Assembly: GCF_000344615.1 (NCBI RefSeq)
Contig: NZ_KB467824.1
Location: forward strand, 2,661,963 to 2,725,962
DNA from: Janthinobacterium sp. CG3
GTDB lineage: Bacteria > Pseudomonadota > Gammaproteobacteria > Burkholderiales > Burkholderiaceae_D
Direction of reading: 5' to 3'
DNA: 64,000 bases
Below are positions 38,895-45,700 of this stretch, in pieces. The notes under the pieces were generated by a model. It saw only the letters and a program-made list of their open reading frames with translations, had not been told where the DNA came from and did no database searches. Numbering within the stretch: the first letter of the stretch is position 1; each line of letters opens with the position of its first letter. A program made the position numbers and the translations under genes.

Positions 38895-39111
38895 TGCAAC
38901 ATCAGATGGATATCTGAGGGTGTTCAAGTTTTTACCAGCATGGTCGAATGATCCGCGTTTACAAATAATCGTAAACGATCATCATCTAGAAGTTTAGAGA
39001 AATGATCACGACCGGGGCCTTGGGGCGTCATCGCAGTAGTGACACCTCGAAGATTCGGCGCAGCACTAAGGGTCTACCTTAGTTAAGCATAATGACGTGG
39101 AAAGGGTTGCA
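38895..39111 (+). ncRNA. Candidate retron msr-msd RNA
   Basis: The segment is bounded by short complementary ends, TGCAAC (38895-38900) and GTTGCA (39106-39111), in the positions of the a1/a2 repeats of a retron RNA. Next to the left end is hairpin TCAGAT-GGAT-ATCTGA with AACA/TGTT beneath (38898-38924), then a strong hairpin CGTTTAC-AAATAATC-GTAAACG with ATGAT/ATCAT beneath (38948-38982), like msr hairpins. The right half folds into a long stem CCTT..CGTCAT (39018-39031) with ATGACG..AAGG (39092-39105), enclosing hairpin ACTAAGG-GTCTA-CCTTAGT (39065-39083), like an msd. The a1/a2 match is short (6 bp), and the branching guanosine was not identified, so boundaries are tentative. Confidence 0.45.
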
Positions 39112-39129
39112 GCGCGAGGTTTTTGCTTT

Positions 39130-39178
39130 CGATACTAAGTAATCTAGATATTAGGCAGTGATGTTGTCATCACTATCG
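39130..39178 (+). ncRNA. Three-way-junction RNA structure before the small ORF
   Basis: CGATA (39130-39134) pairs with TATCG (39174-39178), enclosing CTAA..TTAG (39135-39154) and the perfect hairpin AGTGATG-TTGT-CATCACT (39157-39174). It is either the 3' part of the retron RNA or a leader controlling the genes behind it. Confidence 0.4.
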
Positions 39179-39217
39179 CGTCTTTTGGCCGCGATCAACT
39201 AGACGAAAGGTACTCTC

Positions 39218-39415
39218 ATGAAAAAGAGAAAAAAACCAAAGGTAAAAAACGCAGTTTTGAACTTGAAGATGGTGAATCGGGAGATTCTCCAACTTGACAA
39301 ACCCGCCTGCGCTGGCAACATAAGAAAATTGGTAGTTTTTTTAATTAATAACAGTTCTCTTATTGTAAACGTGGTTCGCTGCATAGCTACGCTCTGCAAC
39401 GGCCCCGATAGTTAA
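39218..39415 (+). CDS. Small basic protein between retron RNA and reverse transcriptase
   Basis: A possible 65-residue protein. It starts with a very basic MKKRKKPKVK, continues NAVLNLKMVNREILQLDKPA and has a hydrophobic LVVFLINNSSLIVNVV segment near the C-terminus. The ATG follows GAAAGGTACTCTC, a fair ribosome site, and the stop is 21 bp before the reverse transcriptase start, which itself lacks a good ribosome site, so translation may be coupled. No family recognised. It could be a retron accessory or toxin-like component, or the region could be non-coding RNA and the ORF spurious. Confidence 0.45.
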   Translation: MKKRKKPKVKNAVLNLKMVNREILQLDKPACAGNIRKLVVFLINNSSLIVNVVRCIATLCNGPDS

Positions 39416-39436
39416 CACCTTTCCACTGATTTTCCC

Positions 39437-40612
39437 ATGACAACGCATAAAATCTTTTATTCTGCCAAACCTATTGGTTCTATAGCAAAACTTGCTACGG
39501 CTCTTGGCTTTACAGAGAGTTTTTTACGGAGCGTAAGTAACCGCACGACAGATTATTATACGGAGTTTGTAAAGTCGGTAAAAGGTAAGGATCGAGAGTT
39601 GTCCGAACCAAAACCTCACTTAAAGACTTTGCAGAAGAGAATAAACACCAGAATTTTCTCGCACGTCAAATTTCCTTCTTATCTACATGGTGGAATCAAA
39701 ACCATCGACCCTCGCGACTTTGTAACAAATGCCTCGCAGCATTGCAAGTCTGAAACCGCGATAACGTTGGATATTAAAGGATTCTTTCCGTCAATAACAA
39801 CGGCTCAAGTTGAGAATATATTCAGAAATTTACTGAATTTCCCCAACGAAGTTAGTGCGCTATTAGCAAGTATTGTCACGCTCAACGGTTTATTGCCGCA
39901 AGGTGCGCCTACCAGTTCTTACATCTCAAATTTAGTAATGTGGGAGAAAGAATGTCGGCTTGTGTCAAGATTTGAAGGACGTGGCCTGATATACACGCGA
40001 CTCATCGATGATATGACGATTAGTTCAAAAACACGCATCCCAGAGAAGTTGGTTACGAAAATTATTGAAGATGTAGCTGGAATGCTTCAACATTACAATT
40101 ATACTTTACACCCAAAAAAGAAAAACATTTTTTCTAAGCGTGACCCCGAACACTTAATGCTTATAACAGGTCTGTGGTTGAATCGCGGGGCACCTAAGCT
40201 TCTCAAAGAAAAACGGGCAGAAATATCGCACGGAGTTATCGCAGCAACGCACATGGCATCGGAGCCGGATATGATTTTCAATCCAAAATACCATGCAATT
40301 CATGCGACTTGCTCTGGTAAAGTTGCTCTGTTGCAGCGGTTAGGTCACACGCGAGCAATTCGACTCAGAAATATATTGAATTCAATTGAACCTCAGTTCT
40401 CCCCGCAATATTGTCACAGGATAAGTGTCGTGGTGCGTAAGTTTTACGCCAAAGGAAGAGTAAAGAATGACCTTGGAAGCTTGAAGATATTTTATGAATT
40501 TCAACATAAGGTTTCAATAGTCAAGAGAACCGATCCCATATTGGCCAAGAAATTGCAAATTTATCTGAATGCGATTAGACCTCAAGCAACAATGAGAGAA
40601 TTAAATGGCTAA
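39437..40612 (+). CDS. Retron-type reverse transcriptase
   Basis: A 391-residue reverse transcriptase. Family motifs: LKTLQKRINTRIF in the N-terminal part; the retron-specific NAxxH as NASQH (98-102); first catalytic aspartate Asp112 in LDIKGFFPSI; QGAPTSSYISNLV (155-167); the active-site pair Asp191-Asp192 in TRLIDDMTIS, where retrons usually read YADD; and ITGLWLNRG (243-251) matching the retron VTG region. These motifs place it among retron enzymes rather than group II intron or DGR types. It would copy the upstream structured RNA into msDNA. Codon use is far more A+T-rich than neighbours, a sign of horizontal transfer. It overlaps the cold-shock gene by 8 bp. Confidence 0.9.
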   Translation: MTTHKIFYSAKPIGSIAKLATALGFTESFLRSVSNRTTDYYTEFVKSVKGKDRELSEPKPHLKTLQKRINTRIFSHVKFPSYLHGGIKTIDPRDFVTNASQHCKSETAITLDIKGFFPSITTAQVENIFRNLLNFPNEVSALLASIVTLNGLLPQGAPTSSYISNLVMWEKECRLVSRFEGRGLIYTRLIDDMTISSKTRIPEKLVTKIIEDVAGMLQHYNYTLHPKKKNIFSKRDPEHLMLITGLWLNRGAPKLLKEKRAEISHGVIAATHMASEPDMIFNPKYHAIHATCSGKVALLQRLGHTRAIRLRNILNSIEPQFSPQYCHRISVVVRKFYAKGRVKNDLGSLKIFYEFQHKVSIVKRTDPILAKKLQIYLNAIRPQATMRELNG

Positions 40613-40820
40613 GAACTATGGCATATTAAAAGTTTACGACCCAACAAAAGGATTTGGATTTATTACACGTCCAGTTGGAAAGGATGTATTTGTTTGGTAT
40701 CACGATTTTGTAAACCATAAAGATGTTGACGCTGCAGAGGGTAGCCAACTTGAATTCGACGTTGAAGACACTCCCGGTGGAAAAGGGCCGAGAGCTATAA
40801 ATGTGAAAATCGTAGGTTAA
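40605..40820 (+). CDS. Cold-shock-domain protein of the retron operon
   Basis: A 71-residue single-domain CSD protein that should bind single-stranded nucleic acid. RNP1 reads KGFGFITR (15-22 region); RNP2 reads DVFVWYHDF, where housekeeping cold-shock proteins have VFVHFSAI, so it is a divergent member. Its start ATG lies inside the end of the reverse transcriptase gene, so the two are translated together. Cold-shock proteins have been reported among retron-associated accessory genes; the likely role is to bind msDNA or its RNA, or to act as effector. The stop codon is the exact insertion site of an IS element. Confidence 0.85.
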   Translation: MAKNYGILKVYDPTKGFGFITRPVGKDVFVWYHDFVNHKDVDAAEGSQLEFDVEDTPGGKGPRAINVKIVG

Positions 40821-40828
40821 CCTAAAGA
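40820..40828. repeat. Left 9-bp target duplication of the IS4-family element
   Basis: ACCTAAAGA here is repeated exactly at 42319-42327 on the far side of the element. Its first base is the last base of the cold-shock gene's TAA stop. Confidence 0.9.
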
Positions 40829-42318
40829 CATAGCGTTATACACATCTCCCGCGCCGACTAACACGCCCCCGAAAAACCGTTTACATTCAATGGGTTGCGC
40901 AGAGGGGTTGTAAACTTTGCCGAATTCGCGTTTACTCTCGGAATTTCGGCGGACGCGTGACCAAGGTAGCACAACAGTGGACGGAACAAGAATTCGCGGG
41001 ACTGGATCTTGGCGATGCCCGCCTCAACAAGAGGGCGAAGCGAATGATGGAACGATTTTCGGCCAATCCGACGGCCAGCATCCCGGATGCGTGTGATAGC
41101 TGGGGCGAAACCTGCGCGGCCTACCGCTTCTTGGGCAATGCCGAAGTGGAATGGGAAGCCATACTTGCCCCGCACTGGGAGCGTACCGAGGAGCGCATGC
41201 GCGCTCAGCCGGTGGTGTTGTGCATCCAGGATTCAACGGAGCTCGATTTCAACGGACAGGAGATCGACGGGCTCGGGCCGCTCAATTACGAAGCGCGGCG
41301 CGGCATGTACCTGCACCCGACTTACGTGGTCACGGCGCAGCGCGAGCCCCTTGGCGTGCTCGACGCGTGGATGTGGGCGCGCGAGAAGCGCGGCGCCGAT
41401 GGCGTCAGGTCGGGCCTGATCGAGAGCAAGCGCTGGGTTGAAGGCTACCAGCGCGTGGCGGAGATAGCGGCGAAAATGCCGGAAACGCGACTGGTGTACG
41501 TGGCCGACCGCGAAGCGGACATGGTGGAAATGATGCGCTGCGCCCGCGATCTGGGCACCCCGGCCGACTGGCTGGTGCGGGCCAAGCATAACCGCTGCCT
41601 GCCCGACGAGGATGGCGCCAAATTGTGGGAGGCGACGACGGCAGGGGCGCCGCTGGGCGAGATCGCGTTCGCCGTCGGCTCGCGGGAAAACCAGAAGGGG
41701 CGTGCCGTGCGCCAGCAACTGTGGGCGCGCGAGGTCGAGATCAAGGATGGGAACAAGGGGCGCATCACCGTCACCTGTGTCGTGGCGCGCGAAGTAGGGG
41801 CGCCCGCTGGCGTCAAGCCAATCGAATGGCGTTTGCTGACGAACCGCACCGTCGCGTCGCAAGAACAAGCGGTCGAACTGATCAACTGGTATCGGGCGCG
41901 CTGGGAAATAGAAATTTATTTCCATGTTCTGAAAAACGGCTGCGAAGTCGAGGCGCTACAGCTGTCGAGCTTTGAGCGCCTCGAGCGTGCCTTGGCCTTG
42001 TTCATGGTGGTAGCTTGGCGCGTGACGTATCTGATGCGCAAGGGACGAACGTGCCCAGACCTGGACGCATCGCTGTTCTTCGATCCCGACGAGATCCGCG
42101 GCGCCTACCTATTGACCAAGAAAAAGATGCCCGCCAATCCACCGACATTGAATGAGGTTGTGCGACTGATTGCGCAGCTGGGCGGATTCCTCGGCCGCAA
42201 GAGCGACGGCGAGCCGGGCGCCAAGACAATCTGGCGCGGGCTTGATCAAGTGTTCGCTGCCGCCGAGACACTACGCTCGCTCCGCGACGGGCTGGGCTGA
42301 CTTATGTATAACGACATG
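40829..42318 (+). mobile_element. IS4-family (IS50-like) insertion sequence
   Basis: A complete 1490-bp element. Its ends are CATAGCGTTATACACATCTC at the left and, read inward from the right, CATGTCGTTATACATAAGTC (14 of 20 match). It is flanked by 9-bp direct repeats ACCTAAAGA, the duplication size usual for the IS50 group. One transposase gene fills it. The intact ends and duplication suggest fairly recent insertion. Confidence 0.92.
40957..42300 (+). CDS. IS4-family transposase
   Basis: A 447-residue transposase starting with GTG. The start, WTEQEFAGLDLGDARLNKRA, is typical of the Tn5/IS50 group. The catalytic DDE residues are in IQDSTELDF, VYVADREADM and the YREK motif Y-X2-R-X3-E-X6-K of WYRARWEIEIYFHVLKNG. 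The reading frame is intact, so the element may be active. Composition is G+C-rich like the host chromosome and unlike the retron block it entered. Confidence 0.93.
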   Translation: MTKVAQQWTEQEFAGLDLGDARLNKRAKRMMERFSANPTASIPDACDSWGETCAAYRFLGNAEVEWEAILAPHWERTEERMRAQPVVLCIQDSTELDFNGQEIDGLGPLNYEARRGMYLHPTYVVTAQREPLGVLDAWMWAREKRGADGVRSGLIESKRWVEGYQRVAEIAAKMPETRLVYVADREADMVEMMRCARDLGTPADWLVRAKHNRCLPDEDGAKLWEATTAGAPLGEIAFAVGSRENQKGRAVRQQLWAREVEIKDGNKGRITVTCVVAREVGAPAGVKPIEWRLLTNRTVASQEQAVELINWYRARWEIEIYFHVLKNGCEVEALQLSSFERLERALALFMVVAWRVTYLMRKGRTCPDLDASLFFDPDEIRGAYLLTKKKMPANPPTLNEVVRLIAQLGGFLGRKSDGEPGAKTIWRGLDQVFAAAETLRSLRDGLG

Positions 42319-42327
42319 ACCTAAAGA
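42319..42327. repeat. Right 9-bp target duplication of the IS4-family element
   Basis: Exact copy of ACCTAAAGA from 40820-40828. The original retron downstream sequence resumes here with TCACCCTTTTCAAGAG. Confidence 0.9.
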
Positions 42328-42369
42328 TCACCCTTTTCAAGAGTTTTTATAGCTGGGCAGTCTCAAAGA

Positions 42370-43437
42370 CCAACTGCAACACCTACTGCTGTAAGGTGCT
42401 GCCATGCCAAGAAATTATCACCATCTGACCACTCAAGATCGCGCAGTCGTCATGACCATGCGCGATGATCTGTGCTCCATCCGTTCCATTGCCAAACGCC
42501 TTTGCCGTTCCGCCAGCACGATCAGCCGCGAGATCAAACGCAGTAGTGGCACCGGCATCTATGACGCCAATCTGGCGCATGCGCAATGCCATGCACGCCG
42601 TTTGCAGCCGCGCCGCGTGCCGAAACTACGCACCGACGGCGTTTTGTTCCAAGTCGTCCGGCACCAACTGAAACTGGTCTGGTCGCCGCAGCAGATTGCG
42701 CGCAAACTACGGCTTCTTTGGCCCGACAATCCTGAAAAATCCGTGTCCCACAAAACCACCTACAACGCCATTTATTTGCATCCGCCCTGCGAACTGAAAC
42801 GCGAACTGATCGCCTGTTTGCGCCACCATAACCAGGTGCGCAAACCACGCAGCCGGGGAACCGACCGGCGCGGGCAGATTCCGGACATGCAGAGCATCCA
42901 TATCCGCCCTCCGGAGATCGAGGATCGCATCATCCCCGGCCATTGGGAGGGCGACCTGATCAAGGGCGCCGGCAACCGCTCGTCGGTCGGCACGCTGGTC
43001 GAACGCACGACCGGCTTCGTGGTGCTCGCCAAGATGGACAACGCGACCGCCAAGGCCGTCGTCGACAGCTTCTCCGTCGTGCTCAACCGCGAGCCGGCGG
43101 CGATGCGCAAGAGCATGACTTACGACCAGGGCCGCGAGATGCACGGCCATAAAATCCTGACCGAGCGCACTGGCGTGCAGATCTATTTCGCCGATCCACA
43201 CAGCCCTTGGCAACGCGGCTCGAACGAGAACACCAACGGTTTGCTACGCCAGTACATGCCCAAGGGTTCCGACCTGTCGATCTACTCCCAAGACGAGCTC
43301 GACGCCATCGCTTTATCGCTCAACACACGACCAAGGGCGCGGCTTGGATTTGAATCGCCGCTGGTCGTTTATACTCAGCACATCGAATTACTGCAACATC
43401 CCACGGACACTGTGAATTAACCTAGTGTTGCGCTTGG
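42370..43437 (+). mobile_element. IS30-family insertion sequence
   Basis: An element of about 1.07 kb with imperfect terminal inverted repeats CCAACTGCAACAC (42370-42382) and, read inward from the right, CCAAGCGCAACAC (43425-43437), 11 of 13 matching. The true ends may lie a few bases out, and a short target duplication could not be resolved. It carries one intact transposase and lies 43 bp from the IS4-family element. Confidence 0.75.
42404..43420 (+). CDS. IS30-family transposase
   Basis: A 338-residue transposase. The N-terminal helix-turn-helix reads YHHLTTQDRAVVMTMRDDLC and IAKRLCRSASTISREIKR. The catalytic domain shows GHWEGDLIKGAGNRSSVGTL (first acidic residue), TYDQGREM (second) and HSPWQRGSNENTNGLLRQYM (catalytic Glu), all family hallmarks. 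The frame is complete. The ATG follows TAAGGTGCTGCC. Confidence 0.95.
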   Translation: MPRNYHHLTTQDRAVVMTMRDDLCSIRSIAKRLCRSASTISREIKRSSGTGIYDANLAHAQCHARRLQPRRVPKLRTDGVLFQVVRHQLKLVWSPQQIARKLRLLWPDNPEKSVSHKTTYNAIYLHPPCELKRELIACLRHHNQVRKPRSRGTDRRGQIPDMQSIHIRPPEIEDRIIPGHWEGDLIKGAGNRSSVGTLVERTTGFVVLAKMDNATAKAVVDSFSVVLNREPAAMRKSMTYDQGREMHGHKILTERTGVQIYFADPHSPWQRGSNENTNGLLRQYMPKGSDLSIYSQDELDAIALSLNTRPRARLGFESPLVVYTQHIELLQHPTDTVN

Positions 43438-43563
43438 AATCTGAAATCGCCCCCTGACCTCGGTATGAGGCTGCGGGCTGCGGCAGCGCACACGGCCGTT
43501 TTTCCGTTTTGGCGGCGCATTCTGCTGCTCATTCTGCTGCTTTGTCGAGGCGCTGCGCATCGG

Positions 43564-45699
43564 CTATTGCGCCGACGCGTCCGGCGGCAGCGGGTTGCCG
43601 CGCACCTGGAAGCGGCTGGCGGCCACCACCTTGTCCTGTGCGTCGAGCAGCGCCAGCTTGTGTTCGCCCGGTACCGGCCGCCACGCCAGCGCGGCGCCGG
43701 CCGGGCCGAGCTCGGCGCCGTCCAAGGTCCAGCGCAGGCCCTGCCCCGCCTGCGCCTGGAAGAACACGCGCTGGATCGCCTCGGGGATGTCGGGGTCGAT
43801 GGCGATGATGCTGCTGTCGCCCGGGTACAGGATTTTCGGCGGCCTGTGGCTGTCGCCGACCAGCGCGACGACGGCGCTTTCGGTGCCGCGGATGAACCAT
43901 TCGCTGCGCTCCGGTTCCAGCGCCGGCTGGTAGGCCACGCGCTGGCGCAGCAGGTCGCGCGGCGCCGCCGGCGCCCGGCTCGGCCGCTGCCGGTGCAGGT
44001 AGTCCATGACGTCGCGCCACACCGGCGCCGCGCCCGTCACGCCGGAGACGTCCCACATCGCTTTGCCGTCGAAGTTGCCGACCCAGACGCCCAGCGTGTA
44101 GTGCTCCGAGTAGCCGACGCACCAGTTGTCGCGCATGTCTTTGCTGGTGCCGGTTTTGACGGCGCTCCAGAACGTCGTGCCCAGTTCGTTCTTCAGGCCG
44201 AAGGTCAGGCTGCGCGCGGCGCGGTCCGCCAGGATGTCGCCGACGATGTAGGCGGCGCCGGCGTCGAGCACGCGGCGCGGCCGCTCCGGCGCGCGCGGCA
44301 GCAGGCTGGTGCTGCCGGCCAGGCCGCCGTTGGCCAGCGTGCGGTAGGCGTTGCTCAGTTCCAGCAGGCTCACTTCGGCCGAACCCAGCGCCAGCGAGTA
44401 GCCGTAGTAATCGGCCGATTCGCTCAAGCTGCTCAGGCCGACGTCGCGCAGCCGGTTGTAGAAGCCGTCCAGCCCCGTCAGCAGCAGCGTGCGCACGGCC
44501 GGCACGTTGAGCGAGCTGGCCAGGCTGGTGCGGGCGCTGACGTAGCCCTTGAATTGGCGGTCGTAGTTTTGCGGCGTGTACAGGCCGGCGTCGGTCGAAA
44601 TGTCGATCGGCGCGTCGTCCAGCAGCGAGGCGGCGGTGATCAGGCGCCGTTCGATGGCCAGCTGGTACAGGAAGGGTTTCAGGGTGGAGCCGGCTTGGCG
44701 CAGCGCCGCCACGCCGTCGACGTCGCTGGCGCCGGCGTTGCCGACGTAGGCGAGGATGTCGCCGCTGCGGTTGTCCAGCACCACCAGCGCGCCGTCGTTG
44801 ACGTTGCGCTCGCGTAGCGCGCCCAGTTGCTGGCGCAGCGCGTTTTGCGCGAAGCGCTGCAACGCGCCGTCGAGCGTGCTACGCACCGCCTCGCCCGGCT
44901 TCTTCAGCAGTTGTTGCGCCACCTGTGGCGCCGGTTGCAGCTCGGCGTACAGCGCGGTGCGCTGCAACGCGGTGTCGACGCGCGCCTCGATCAGCCGGCA
45001 GCTGCTGTCCATTTTGCTTTCCTTGGCCAGCGCGCAGGCGCGCCGCGCCACCGTTTTGGCCGGCGCGTTCGGCGCCCGCACCAGGCTGGCCAGGATCACC
45101 GAGTCGGTCTGGTTCAGCCCCGACGGCGCCTTGCCGAACAGGCTGTGCGAGGCCGCGCCGATGCCCTGCAATTCGCCGCGGAAGGACACCAGGTTCAGGT
45201 AGGCTTCCATAATTTGCGCCTTGCTCCAGCCCTCTTCGATGGCCTGCGCGGCGCGGATCTGGTCCCATTTCTGGCCCCAGCTGCGCCCGGCGCTGCTGGC
45301 GCGCAGGTCGGCGTCGAGCTGCCCGGCCAGTTGCATCGTGATGGTCGAGGCGCCGCGCGGGCGGCGCTGGAACAGGTTGTCCCAGGCGGCCTTGCCCATG
45401 GCGCCGAGGTCGACGCCGCCGTGCTGCATGAAGTGCTGGTCCTCGGCCAGCAGCACGGCCGCGCGCAGCGCCGGCGAGATGTCGGCCAGCGCCACCCACG
45501 GCAGCCGGCGCGCCTTCATGTCGACCCGCAGCGATTTCAGCGCCTCGCCGTGCCGGTCCAGCAGTTGCGCCTCGGAGCTGCGGTAGGCCGCCTTGACCTG
45601 GCCGGGCGTCAGGGGGGCGTCGTCGGCCGCCAGCGCCGCCGCGCTCAAGCCCAGCGCCAGCGCCATCGCCATCGCCGCCATGATGCAAACACGCGCCAT
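43564..45699 (-). CDS. pbpC: Penicillin-binding protein 1C
   Basis: A 711-residue peptidoglycan synthase. A membrane/signal helix (about 6-24) precedes the GT51 glycosyltransferase domain with LLAEDQHFMQHGGVD and GASTITMQLAGQL. The transpeptidase domain has SxxK as AGSTLKPFLYQ, SxN as ASSLNVPA and KTG as VKTGTSKD. The C-terminal BiPBP_C domain (from about residue 620) is typical of PBP1C. It starts one base after the stop of the alpha-2-macroglobulin gene, the same pairing as yfhM-pbpC in E. coli; together they are thought to trap proteases and repair the wall when the outer membrane is breached. Confidence 0.94.
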   Translation of the reverse strand: MARVCIMAAMAMALALGLSAAALAADDAPLTPGQVKAAYRSSEAQLLDRHGEALKSLRVDMKARRLPWVALADISPALRAAVLLAEDQHFMQHGGVDLGAMGKAAWDNLFQRRPRGASTITMQLAGQLDADLRASSAGRSWGQKWDQIRAAQAIEEGWSKAQIMEAYLNLVSFRGELQGIGAASHSLFGKAPSGLNQTDSVILASLVRAPNAPAKTVARRACALAKESKMDSSCRLIEARVDTALQRTALYAELQPAPQVAQQLLKKPGEAVRSTLDGALQRFAQNALRQQLGALRERNVNDGALVVLDNRSGDILAYVGNAGASDVDGVAALRQAGSTLKPFLYQLAIERRLITAASLLDDAPIDISTDAGLYTPQNYDRQFKGYVSARTSLASSLNVPAVRTLLLTGLDGFYNRLRDVGLSSLSESADYYGYSLALGSAEVSLLELSNAYRTLANGGLAGSTSLLPRAPERPRRVLDAGAAYIVGDILADRAARSLTFGLKNELGTTFWSAVKTGTSKDMRDNWCVGYSEHYTLGVWVGNFDGKAMWDVSGVTGAAPVWRDVMDYLHRQRPSRAPAAPRDLLRQRVAYQPALEPERSEWFIRGTESAVVALVGDSHRPPKILYPGDSSIIAIDPDIPEAIQRVFFQAQAGQGLRWTLDGAELGPAGAALAWRPVPGEHKLALLDAQDKVVAASRFQVRGNPLPPDASAQ

Positions 45700-45700
45700 G

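Noticed and set aside
39218-39415. Lanthipeptide-like precursor
   Set aside because: Leader-like similarity is weak and no modification enzyme or transporter gene is nearby.
42361-43450. Composite transposon formed by the two IS elements
   Set aside because: The elements belong to different families, abut each other and do not flank cargo.
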